Source: Streptomyces sp. NBC_00425 (lineage in GTDB: Bacteria > Actinomycetota > Actinomycetes > Streptomycetales > Streptomycetaceae). From it: a DNA stretch of 64,000 bases. A program made the translations under genes and the position numbers. Location: NCBI RefSeq assembly GCF_036030735.1, contig NZ_CP107928.1, positions 3,906,001 through 3,970,000 of the forward strand. Direction: 5' to 3'. Position 1 is the stretch's first letter, and each line of letters starts with the position of its first letter. The notes beneath the pieces were generated by a model. That model saw only the letters and a program-made list of their open reading frames with translations, was not told the DNA's origin and did no database searches. Below are positions 8,285 through 16,208 of the stretch, one piece after another.

Positions 8285-9154
8285 CTACGGCTTGGGCAGG
8301 GTGCACCCGCTCTTGTTCAGGTCGATCTGGTTGCCGGCCTTGAAGCAGGCCGGGATCAGGTAGGTCTCCTGGGCGTAGTTGATGCCCTTGCGGACGGTGA
8401 CGTTGCCGTTCGCGTCGACCTCACACGGGTTGTTCTCGGTGCAGCGCTCGCCGTCCTCGTTGCCGGTGTTGTTGACGGCGACGACCTTGCCGGTGGACTG
8501 GTCGATCACCGGCGAGCCGGAGGTGCCGCCGATGGTCTGGCAGGCGGAGGTGTAACGGACCGAGTCCTTCCAGGTCCAGTCGCCCTCCTTCATCCGGTAG
8601 ACGAACCCGTCGACGTTGCAGCTGTAGAGCCGCTTCCAGTAGCCGGACGCCACGGTGATGGCGGTGCCGGCGACCGGGTGCGTGTCCTGCACGGTCAGGG
8701 CCGAGATCCCGTACGAGTTCCTGATCGACGCGTAGGTGCTGGTGAGCTGGTAGATCGAGACGTCGGTGTCGGTCATCGTCCCGTACGCGAGCTTGCTGGC
8801 GCGCAGGGTCGCGACCCGGGTGCCGGCGGAGTTGAGCAGGCCGAAGGTGCGGCTGGAGGCCTGGTTGACGAGCACCTCGCCCGGCTCCGGGAACCCGGTC
8901 GACAGGCAGTGGCCGTTGGAGAGCACCAGCGCGGGGTCGGTGTCCAGGGAGCTGGGGAAGCGGACGACCGAGCCGGAGCAGTTGCTGAGCGCGACGGTCC
9001 CGGCGAGGTTGACGGCCTTGAGCGTGGGCGTGGCGGCCTTGAGCACGGGCGCGGCCGCCCCGGTCCCGGCCGCGGCCGGTGCGGCGACCGCGGGCGCCGC
9101 GCCCGCCCCGGCGATGGCCAGGGCGAAGCAGGCGGCGACGAGAGGCTTTCTCAT
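8285..9154 (-). CDS. secreted trypsin-like serine peptidase
   Basis: 289 residues. A signal peptide (RKPLVAACFALAIAGAGAAPAVA) is followed by a Pro/Ala segment and a chymotrypsin-fold domain. The triad can be read directly: H82 in LSNGHCLS, D131 in TDTDVSIYQL and S212 in GGTSGSPVID. Several Cys pairs suit an extracellular protein. The ATG at 9154 has AGAGGGGA just upstream. The layout (NCSGSVVRF... near the N terminus, no obvious long propeptide) resembles the V8/trypsin-like peptidases common in Streptomyces, some of which act on secreted protein precursors. Convergent with the deacylase gene, 22 nt apart. Confidence 0.9.
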   Translation of the reverse strand: MRKPLVAACFALAIAGAGAAPAVAAPAAAGTGAAAPVLKAATPTLKAVNLAGTVALSNCSGSVVRFPSSLDTDPALVLSNGHCLSTGFPEPGEVLVNQASSRTFGLLNSAGTRVATLRASKLAYGTMTDTDVSIYQLTSTYASIRNSYGISALTVQDTHPVAGTAITVASGYWKRLYSCNVDGFVYRMKEGDWTWKDSVRYTSACQTIGGTSGSPVIDQSTGKVVAVNNTGNEDGERCTENNPCEVDANGNVTVRKGINYAQETYLIPACFKAGNQIDLNKSGCTLPKP

Positions 9155-9511
9155 GTGGGGGTCCCCTCTTACGACAGGGCGACCGGAGATCTTCCGGCCG
9201 CCCGCTGTTTTTGTCATGCGCATTGTTGGTTCCAGAGGGGAGGAGATCAAGGGTCGGCTTTCGGCCAGGGGGCGAAGGGCGGCGCTCTCGCATCCGGGAG
9301 CCGTCCGGCGGACCAGGTCGCGGGGACGCAGCCGACAGGCAGCGGCGCCTCGTCGGCCCCGGTGAGCGGCGCGGTCCTCCGTCACCGCCCCCATATGCCG
9401 ACATGGCGGGTCCGGTCCGCCCGGGGATATCCTTGGAGGGACTCTCCGCGCCCATCGCGCCCCGTCGACAGTGGCCCTTGCACGCTCGTCGCCGTGAGGG
9501 AGATCGACCCC
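9155..9511. other. 357-bp intergenic region between divergent genes
   Basis: No convincing gene. It must hold the promoters of the peptidase (leftward) and of the molybdenum hydroxylase operon (rightward). The stretch just before the peptidase (about 9200-9245, with TTTTTGTCATGCGCATTGTT) is A+T richer than its surroundings and is the likeliest promoter site. I see no clear palindrome. Confidence 0.5.
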
Positions 9512-10333
9512 ATGGACCTCAACACCATCACCGAAGTCGTCCGTCGACCGGCGGGCCGGCCCGGCGCGGACTGGCGTGAAGGCGACGCCTGGCTCGCCGG
9601 CGGAACCTGGCTGTTCTCCGCCGAACAGCCGGATCTGCGCCGCCTGGTCGACCTGACGGCGCTGCACTGGGAACCGCTGACACAGAGCGACGCGGGCCTC
9701 GAGATCGCCGCGACGTGCACCATCCGGGACCTGTACGCGTTCACGCCGCCCGACGACTGGATCGCAGGCCCCCTCCTCGGACTCAGCTGCGAGGCCTTCC
9801 TGTCCTCGTTCAAGGTCTGGAACTCGGCGACCGTCGGCGGGAACATCTGCCTGTCCCTGCCCGCCGGGCCGATGATCACGCTGACGGTCGCGCTCGAGGC
9901 ACGGTACGAACTGTGGGCTCCCGACGGGTCCACGCGCGTGGTCGACGCCCTCGGGTTCGTGACCGGGGACCACCGCAACGTGCTGGCTCCGGGCGAGATC
10001 CTGCGGCGCGTCGCCGTTCCGGCGCACGCCCTGCGCAAGCGCGCCGCGCACCGCCGCTTCACCCTGACCCGCCTCGGCCGTTCGACCGTGTTCCTGATCG
10101 GCACGCTGGCCCCGGGGACGGGCGACCTGCTGCTCACCGTCACGGCGGGCACCACACGGCCGGTGCGCATGGCGTTCGACGGCTTTCCCGACGCCCTGAC
10201 CCTGCGGCAGAGCATCGACGCCGTCCCCGCCGACGTCTGGTTCGCCGATCCCAACGGGACCCCCGGCCATCGGCGCCATCTGACACGGCACTTCGCCGAG
10301 GAGATCCGACGCGAACTCATGGCTGGAACCTGA
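9512..10333 (+). CDS. FAD-binding subunit of a molybdenum hydroxylase
   Basis: 273 residues of the CO-dehydrogenase medium-subunit/xanthine-dehydrogenase FAD family. The first FAD motif appears as WLAGGTWL (usually AGGT), with the second region at FKVWNSATVGGNICLSLPAGPM (TxGGN) and a C-terminal CODH-C-like domain. It passes electrons from the 2Fe-2S centres to FAD and on to an acceptor. ATG 9512 is preceded by GAGGGAGA. The stop codon lies one base before the ATG of the Mo/Fe-S subunit, so the two are co-translated. Substrate (purine, aldehyde, N-heterocycle) cannot be told from this subunit. Confidence 0.88.
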   Translation: MDLNTITEVVRRPAGRPGADWREGDAWLAGGTWLFSAEQPDLRRLVDLTALHWEPLTQSDAGLEIAATCTIRDLYAFTPPDDWIAGPLLGLSCEAFLSSFKVWNSATVGGNICLSLPAGPMITLTVALEARYELWAPDGSTRVVDALGFVTGDHRNVLAPGEILRRVAVPAHALRKRAAHRRFTLTRLGRSTVFLIGTLAPGTGDLLLTVTAGTTRPVRMAFDGFPDALTLRQSIDAVPADVWFADPNGTPGHRRHLTRHFAEEIRRELMAGT

Positions 10334-10334
10334 C

Positions 10335-13061
10335 ATGACCTACCTCGTGAACGGCAGGAGCTTCCCGGAGGAGCCCGAACCCGGCCAGTGCCTGCGCACG
10401 TTCCTGCGCTCGCTCGGCCGTCACGGCGTCAAGAAGGGCTGCGACGCGGGCGACTGCGGCGCCTGCACGGTCTGGCTGGACGGTGATCCGGTGCACAGCT
10501 GCATCACCCCCGCCTTCCGCGCGGACGGCCGCGAGGTGACCACGATCGAGGGCCTGGGTTCACCCGGCGACCTGCACCCGGTGCAACGGCGCTTCCGCGA
10601 CGCCCCGGGATTCCAGTGCGGCTTCTGCACCGCCGGGATGATCATGACCTCCGCGACGTTCACCGACGCCCAGAAGGCCGACCTGCCCCGGGCGCTGAAG
10701 GGCAACCTCTGCCGCTGCACCGGCTACCGGGGCATCGAGGACGCGGTGAACGGCGTGGTGGGCGTGGAGAGCGCCGCGCCGGGCAGGGCGGTCGGCCGGA
10801 GCGTCGGCGCGCCGGCCGCCGAGGACGTGGTGACCGGTCGCGCCGAGTTCACGATGGACACCCGCCTCGACGGCATGCTGCACCTCAAGGTGCTGCACTC
10901 CCCGCACGCACACGCCCGGATCCTCTCGATCGACAAGAGCGCCGCCCTCGCGGTCCCCGGCGTGCACCGGGTATACACCTGGCGGGACGTGCCGCGCCGG
11001 CGCTTCACCACGGCGATCCACACCGACCATCTGGTCGACCCGGACGACACCCGCATCCTCGACGACACCGTCCGCTTCGTGGGCCAGCGCGTGGTCGCGG
11101 TGCTGGCCGACACCGTCGCGGCGGCGGAGGAGGGCTGCCGCAGGGTCCGAGTGGAGTACGAGGTGCTGCCGGCCGTGTTCGACCCTCTGGAGGCGATGGC
11201 GGAGGGCGCGCCGCAACTGCACGGCTCGGACGACCCGTTCGTCCGCGATCCGCTGCACAACGTCCTGCTCGAACTCCACACGCACATCGGCGACGTCGAC
11301 GCGGGGTTCGCCGAGGCCGACGTGATCCACGAGGGCACCTACTTCTCGCCGCGCGTGCAGCACGCGCACCTCGAGACCCACGGCTCGATCGCCTGGATGG
11401 AGGACGGGCGGCTGAACGTGCGCACCAGCTCGCAGTCGCCGTCGATCGCGAAGGTCAAACTCGCCTACCTCTTCGCGCTGCGCCCCGACCAGCTCCGGGT
11501 GTTCTGCAAGCGCGTCGGCGGCGGCTTCGGCGGCAAGCAGGAGGTGATCTCCGAGGACCTGGCGGCGCTCGCCGCCCTCGACACCGGACGGCCCGTCTGC
11601 TTCGAGTTCACCCGCGAGGAGGAGTTCACCACGGCCTCGCCCCGGCATCCCATGACGCTGACGGTCAGGCTCGGAGCGAAGGCGGACGGCACCCTCACGG
11701 CGTTCCAGGTCCGCAACGTGTCCAACACGGGCGCCTACGGCAACCACGGCGGGGAGACGCTGTACGCGGGCGGCGCCGCCGTGGCGGTCTACCGCTGCCC
11801 CAACAAGAGGTACGACGCCTTCTCCGTGTACACCAACACCGTGCCGAGCGGGGCGCTGCGCGGGTACGGGATGACGCAGCCGGCGTTCGCCGTGGAGTCG
11901 GCGATGGACGAACTGGCGCGCGCGTTGCACCTCGATCCGCTCGCCCTGCGCCGCCGCAACATCGTGCGGCCGGGCGACCCGCTCGTGGCCCTGCACGACG
12001 GCCCCGACGACGTGGCGTTCAGCGAGGACTCCCTCGCCAAGTGCATCGACCTGGTGGAGGGCGCCCTGGCCGAGGCCGCCGACCGGCCGCCTCCCGGCCC
12101 CGGGTGGCTGGTGGGCGCCGGCGTCGCGAGCTCCCTGCACGAGACCGCGCCCCCGACCGAGCACATCTCCGAGGCCTGGGTCACCCTGGGGGACGATCTC
12201 GTCTACGAACTGGCCGTCGGCACGGTCGAGTTCGGGGAGGGCACATCGACCGCGCACGTCCAGATCGCGGCCGGTCAGCTGGGCACGACGCCCTCGCGGA
12301 TCCGTCTGGTGCAGTCGGACACGGACCGCACGGGATTCGACACCGGCGCCTTCGCCAGTGCCGGACTGTTCGTGGCGGGCAACGCGGTGCTCCGGGCGGC
12401 CGACGCCGTGCGTGACCGCATCCTGGAGTACGCCGCCGCGTACACCGGCGTGCACCTCGTGCTGTGCTCGATGGCCGACGAGGAGGTCGTCTGCGGCGAC
12501 CGGCGGGTGCCGCTGGCCGAGCTCGTCACGTCGGCACGGGCCCGCGGCATCCGGTTCACCGCCGCCCGCAAGGCCTACGGCTCGCCCCGCAGCGTCACCT
12601 CCAACACCCAGGGGTTCCGCATCGCCGTCCACCCGGTGACGGGCGAGATCCGCATCCTGTACAGCGTCCAGGCGGCCGACGCCGCCGTGGTCGTCAATCC
12701 CGCCCAGGTCCGCGGGCAGGTCGAGGGCGGGGTGGCGCAGGGAATCGGCTTCGCGCTGACCGAGAACCACCACGTCGACGAGAACGGCGTCATGGTGAAC
12801 CCGAATCTGCGCAACTACCGCATCCCCACCTACGCCGACGTCCCGCGCACCGACGTGCTCCTGGTGGCGTCGACGGACTCCGTCGGTCCCCTGCGGTCGA
12901 AGGGGATGGCGGAATGCTGCATCAACCCGGTGGCCCCCGCGCTGGCCAACGCGCTCCACGACGCCACCGGCGTCCGCTTCCGCTCGCTGCCCCTGACTCC
13001 GGAGCGGATCTGGAGCCGGCTCGCCGAAAGGCAGTCGGTGGCGACGGGCCCGGGCTCATGA
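10335..13061 (+). CDS. molybdenum hydroxylase with fused 2Fe-2S and Mo-binding subunits (xanthine dehydrogenase family)
   Basis: 908 residues. Residues 1-140 are the small subunit: plant-type cluster at C36, C41, C44 and C56, and the second cluster at C95, C98, C126 and C128. From about residue 155 on comes the Mo-pterin subunit, with VGGGFGGKQEV, LRGYGMTQPAFAVE and the terminal catalytic-Glu region SKGMAECCINPVAPALANAL. In most relatives these are separate polypeptides, so the fusion gives a two-subunit enzyme with the preceding FAD protein. It hydroxylates an aromatic heterocycle or aldehyde using water oxygen. The stop overlaps the start of the ABM gene by 4 nt. A Mo-cofactor insertion chaperone is not visible nearby. 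Confidence 0.9.
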   Translation: MTYLVNGRSFPEEPEPGQCLRTFLRSLGRHGVKKGCDAGDCGACTVWLDGDPVHSCITPAFRADGREVTTIEGLGSPGDLHPVQRRFRDAPGFQCGFCTAGMIMTSATFTDAQKADLPRALKGNLCRCTGYRGIEDAVNGVVGVESAAPGRAVGRSVGAPAAEDVVTGRAEFTMDTRLDGMLHLKVLHSPHAHARILSIDKSAALAVPGVHRVYTWRDVPRRRFTTAIHTDHLVDPDDTRILDDTVRFVGQRVVAVLADTVAAAEEGCRRVRVEYEVLPAVFDPLEAMAEGAPQLHGSDDPFVRDPLHNVLLELHTHIGDVDAGFAEADVIHEGTYFSPRVQHAHLETHGSIAWMEDGRLNVRTSSQSPSIAKVKLAYLFALRPDQLRVFCKRVGGGFGGKQEVISEDLAALAALDTGRPVCFEFTREEEFTTASPRHPMTLTVRLGAKADGTLTAFQVRNVSNTGAYGNHGGETLYAGGAAVAVYRCPNKRYDAFSVYTNTVPSGALRGYGMTQPAFAVESAMDELARALHLDPLALRRRNIVRPGDPLVALHDGPDDVAFSEDSLAKCIDLVEGALAEAADRPPPGPGWLVGAGVASSLHETAPPTEHISEAWVTLGDDLVYELAVGTVEFGEGTSTAHVQIAAGQLGTTPSRIRLVQSDTDRTGFDTGAFASAGLFVAGNAVLRAADAVRDRILEYAAAYTGVHLVLCSMADEEVVCGDRRVPLAELVTSARARGIRFTAARKAYGSPRSVTSNTQGFRIAVHPVTGEIRILYSVQAADAAVVVNPAQVRGQVEGGVAQGIGFALTENHHVDENGVMVNPNLRNYRIPTYADVPRTDVLLVASTDSVGPLRSKGMAECCINPVAPALANALHDATGVRFRSLPLTPERIWSRLAERQSVATGPGS

Positions 13062-14029
13062 GCACCGACCAGCACCGGAGCGCGGGAGCGACCGCGATCA
13101 TCAATCAGAAGGTACTGCCCGGACTCGAACAGGAGTACGAGTCATGGCAGCAGGGCGTCAACGCCGCCGCCGCCGACTACGCCGGATACCTGGGCGTCGA
13201 GGTCTCCCCGCCGACCCCGGTGCAGCCCGAGTGGGTCGTCGTCTACCGGTTCGACTCCGTGGCCCACCTGAAGGCGTGGATCAACAGCACCACGAGACAG
13301 CGCCTCCTGGCCGTCGGCGACAAGTACCTCGACGGCCCCGGCACCCAGCAGGTGATCAGCGGCGGCTCCCGCCCGACGGATCCGCTGGTGACCGTGGTGG
13401 TCACCCACCGGGTCGACCCGGCTCACGTCGACGAGTTCCTCGCCTGGCAGCGCCGTCTGACCCAGGAGGAGGAGAGGTTCGAGGGATTCCGCGGCACGGA
13501 GATCTTCCAGCCGGTCGAAGGGGTGCAGGACGACTGGACCACCCTGTACCGGTTCGACAGCGCCGAGCACCTCGACGCCTGGCTGACGTCGAACAGACGC
13601 AAGCAGGTCCTCGCCGAGGGGGCGAAGTTCGACGACTTCCGGCTGCGCACGATCGACAACTCCTTCGGCAGCTGGTTCGCCTTCGAGGAGAACGGCAAGG
13701 ACGCAGCGGCGCCCTCCGAGACCCGGACGGCCCTCGCGGTCTGGGTCGGCCTGTATCCGACCGTGGTGCTGCTGACGCTCGCCCTGTCGCCGCTGGGCAT
13801 GCCGTTCTGGCTCGGGCTGCTCGTGGGCAACCTGCTGTCGAGCTTCCTGATGAGCTTCCTCACCATGCCGTACTACGTGAACCGGCTTCTCAAGCGGTGG
13901 CTGAGGCCCGCCCCGGACGAGCCGGCGACGCGGACCAACCTCATCGGCCTCGGCATCATCGCCGCACTGACGGCGTTCTGGGTGGCGGTCTTCTACGTCG
14001 TCACGACCCAGATCTGGACGTTGCCCTGA
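13058..14029 (+). CDS. membrane protein with two ABM-type (ferredoxin-like) domains
   Basis: 323 residues. Two tandem antibiotic-biosynthesis-monooxygenase-like dimeric alpha+beta domains (about 12-100 and 108-210) share the pattern WxxVYRFDSxxHLxAWxxSxxR. They are followed by a C-terminal membrane part with hydrophobic segments near 228-275 and a last helix near 300-320. ABM domains act in cofactor-free quinone-forming oxygenation or in haem handling; here membrane tethering suggests a partner role. The ATG overlaps the Mo-hydroxylase stop (ATGA), so it belongs to that operon and may link the hydroxylase to a membrane quinone or process its product. That link is inference. Confidence 0.82.
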   Translation: MSTDQHRSAGATAIINQKVLPGLEQEYESWQQGVNAAAADYAGYLGVEVSPPTPVQPEWVVVYRFDSVAHLKAWINSTTRQRLLAVGDKYLDGPGTQQVISGGSRPTDPLVTVVVTHRVDPAHVDEFLAWQRRLTQEEERFEGFRGTEIFQPVEGVQDDWTTLYRFDSAEHLDAWLTSNRRKQVLAEGAKFDDFRLRTIDNSFGSWFAFEENGKDAAAPSETRTALAVWVGLYPTVVLLTLALSPLGMPFWLGLLVGNLLSSFLMSFLTMPYYVNRLLKRWLRPAPDEPATRTNLIGLGIIAALTAFWVAVFYVVTTQIWTLP

Positions 14030-14116
14030 GCGATCACCGAAAACCACCCGAAATGCACGTCTCACGTGGCGGAAAACACGCCCCCGGAGGCGATACCGGG
14101 CCGTAAGCTCCCAGAC

Positions 14117-15328
14117 ATGCAGGTGATCCAGTCGACCAAGCTCGCCAACGTCTGTTACGAGATCCGGGGCCCGGTTCTCGAGGAGGCGATGCGGCTGGAA
14201 GCGGCCGGTCACCGCATCCTCAAGCTGAACACCGGCAATCCGGCCGCATTCGGCTTCGAGGCCCCGCCGGAGATCCTGGAGGACATCCTCCGCAACGTCT
14301 CCACGGCGCACGGCTACGGCGACGCCAAGGGCCTGCTGGCGGCGCGCCGGGCCGTCGTGATGCACAACCAGACACTCGGCATCGAGACGGACGTCGAGCA
14401 CGTCTTCATCGGCAACGGCGTCTCCGAGCTGATCGTCATGGCGATGCAGGGTCTGCTGGACGACGGCGACGAGGTGCTGGTCCCGGCGCCGGACTACCCG
14501 CTGTGGACCGCCGCCGTCTCGCTCTCCGGCGGCACCGCCGTGCACTACCGCTGCGACGAGCAGGCGGACTGGATGCCGGACCTCGCCGACATCGAGCGCA
14601 AGGTGACCGACCGCACCAAGGCGCTCGTCATCATCAACCCGAACAACCCGACCGGGGCCGTCTACGACGAGGCGATGATCCGGGGGCTGACGGACATCGC
14701 CCGCCGGCACAACCTGCTGATCTGCTCGGACGAGATCTACGACAAGATCCTCTACGACGGCGCCACGCACACCCCGACCGCCAAGGTCGCCCCCGACCTG
14801 CTCACCCTCACCTTCAACGGCATGTCGAAGGCGTACCGGGTGGCCGGATACCGGGTCGGCTGGATGTCGATCTCCGGCCCGCGCGCGCACGCCGACTCCT
14901 ACATCGAGGGCCTGACGATCCTGGCGAACATGCGCCTGTGCGCGAACATGCCGGGGCAGCACGGGGTGGTGGCCGCGCTCAGCGGACGCCAGACGATCAA
15001 CGACCTGGTGCTGCCGGGCGGGCGGCTCAAGGAGCAGGTTGACACGGCGTACGAGCTGCTGACGCAGATCCCGGGCGTCACCTGTGTACGGCCGAAGGGT
15101 GCGCTGTATCTCTTCCCGCGCCTCGACCCCGCCGTCTTCAAGATCCGCGACGACCGGCAGATGGTCCTCGACCTGCTGCGCCGAGAGAAGATCATGGTGG
15201 TCCAGGGGACCGGCTTCAACTGGCCCGAGCCGGACCACTTCCGGGTCGTCACCCTGCCGACGGCGACGGACCTGCGGGACGCGGTGGGCCGGATCGCCCG
15301 CTTCCTGGACGGCTACAGCCAGCCTTAA
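14117..15328 (+). CDS. PLP-dependent aminotransferase, AlaA-like
   Basis: 403 residues of the class I/II aminotransferase family, closest in layout to the AlaA-type alanine aminotransferases (about 405 residues) that open with an STKLxNVCYEIRGPV segment. Substrate/cofactor motifs: NTGNPAAFGF, NPNNPTG, DEIYDKI and the PLP lysine K238 in NGMSKAYRVAGYRVGW. It should interconvert pyruvate and alanine using glutamate/2-oxoglutarate; aspartate is less likely. ATG 14117 matches the family N terminus although no strong ribosome site precedes it, so the mRNA may be leaderless or nearly so. Transcribed alone. Confidence 0.9.
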   Translation: MQVIQSTKLANVCYEIRGPVLEEAMRLEAAGHRILKLNTGNPAAFGFEAPPEILEDILRNVSTAHGYGDAKGLLAARRAVVMHNQTLGIETDVEHVFIGNGVSELIVMAMQGLLDDGDEVLVPAPDYPLWTAAVSLSGGTAVHYRCDEQADWMPDLADIERKVTDRTKALVIINPNNPTGAVYDEAMIRGLTDIARRHNLLICSDEIYDKILYDGATHTPTAKVAPDLLTLTFNGMSKAYRVAGYRVGWMSISGPRAHADSYIEGLTILANMRLCANMPGQHGVVAALSGRQTINDLVLPGGRLKEQVDTAYELLTQIPGVTCVRPKGALYLFPRLDPAVFKIRDDRQMVLDLLRREKIMVVQGTGFNWPEPDHFRVVTLPTATDLRDAVGRIARFLDGYSQP

Positions 15329-15365
15329 ACATCATCCGGGCAGCGACTTCTTGAATCCCTCAACT

Positions 15366-15380
15366 TTAGACGAAATCTAA
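15366..15380. promoter_or_regulatory. candidate operator TTAGA-N5-TCTAA
   Basis: A short inverted repeat (TTAGA, five bases, TCTAA) in an A+T-rich stretch about 40 bp before the 147-residue unknown gene. TAGGAT at 15383-15388 could be a -10 element, so a protein bound here would sit over the promoter. It does not fit the full actinobacterial iron box. Regulator unknown. Confidence 0.35.
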
Positions 15381-15418
15381 GCTAGGATGGTTTCCTGACA
15401 GCACGGGAGGCCATCCTC

Positions 15419-15862
15419 ATGTACGAGCCGATCCACGCAGCTTCTTCCCGTAGGTCCGTCCACACCACGATGGCCGGCACGCCCTCGGACTTCCCCCACC
15501 GCTCCCGCGAGGAGGAGCTGGACATCCAGCTCGCAGGTCATCTCGCGGCGCTGCTCGCCGTCACCGACGAGCTGCGCGCCACGGCGCCGTCCGCCGACCT
15601 GGACGCCGCCGCCACCCGGCTCGCGCAGCAGGTGACCCGGCTGCACGGCGGGCGGACGCGAGTCCGCTCCGACGTCTCCCCCGCTCCGGCCGCCGGGCCG
15701 CGCCTCGTGGCACTGCACGACCGGGCCCACGCCCTCGCGGGCCGGGCCCTCCTCGTCGCCGCGTCCCGCGCGGACACCGCCGTGGCGATCCTGGCGGCCC
15801 AGCGCATGGACGCGCACGCCGCCGGCCAGGCGGAGCAGCAGGAGCTGAGCGCCGCCGGCTGA
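15419..15862 (+). CDS. small helical protein of unknown function
   Basis: 147 residues, not recognised. From residue 25 on the sequence is almost wholly amphipathic helix, rich in Ala, Leu and Arg (EEELDIQLAGHLAALLAVTDELRA ... ALHDRAHALAGRALLVAASRADTAVAILAAQRMDAHAAG), suggesting a helical bundle or coiled coil. No signal peptide or membrane span. GGGAGG at 15405-15410 supports the ATG at 15419. The gene has its own A+T-rich promoter region and is followed by a hairpin at 15906-15943, so it appears monocistronic. Confidence 0.7.
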   Translation: MYEPIHAASSRRSVHTTMAGTPSDFPHRSREEELDIQLAGHLAALLAVTDELRATAPSADLDAAATRLAQQVTRLHGGRTRVRSDVSPAPAAGPRLVALHDRAHALAGRALLVAASRADTAVAILAAQRMDAHAAGQAEQQELSAAG

Positions 15863-15905
15863 CCCCCTTCCCCGGGGGGCTCCCCCATCGGGGACCTCGA
15901 ACGGC

Positions 15906-15943
15906 CCCGGTCCGCGTGCACCCGCAGCGACGCGCGGACCGGG
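15906..15943 (+). terminator. hairpin terminator after the 147-residue gene
   Basis: Perfect 11-bp arms CCCGGTCCGCG and CGCGGACCGGG around a 16-nt loop, 44 nt after the stop. There is no T run, as is usual for Streptomyces terminators. Confidence 0.6.
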
Positions 15944-15950
15944 CGCCATG

Positions 15951-16001
15951 AACGCGTCACGCCCACGAACGCGTCACGCCCACGAACGCGTCACGCCCAC
16001 C
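15951..16001. repeat. three tandem copies of a 17-bp unit
   Basis: AACGCGTCACGCCCACG is repeated three times head to tail (last base changed in copy three) in the 346-bp gap before the glycosyltransferase gene. The 17-bp period is not a multiple of three, so it is not coding. Each copy contains ACGCGT. It may be a binding array or simple slippage. The rest of the gap to 16208 shows no gene. Confidence 0.85.
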
Positions 16002-16208
16002 CGACGGACGCCGCCTCCCGCGACGCCCCGCCGCGGTCCGCCCATTCGGGTGATCTGTACACCACAAGCGCCTGCCGGACTGCGGCGTCCTCGCGGCGGG
16101 CTCGTAACGTCGGCGCACATGACGGTGGTCGACTCCGGCACGTCGGCACGCCCGCGGTCCGCTCGCAGTCGGCCTCCCCCGACCATCGAGCCGAGCAGGG
16201 AGCACCAG

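Noticed and set aside
15361..15392. Iron box (DmdR/IdeR type)
   Set aside because: TTAGA...TCTAAGCTAGG resembles part of the TTAGGTTAGGCTAACCTAA consensus, but the centre and right half do not match, so only a generic palindrome is claimed.
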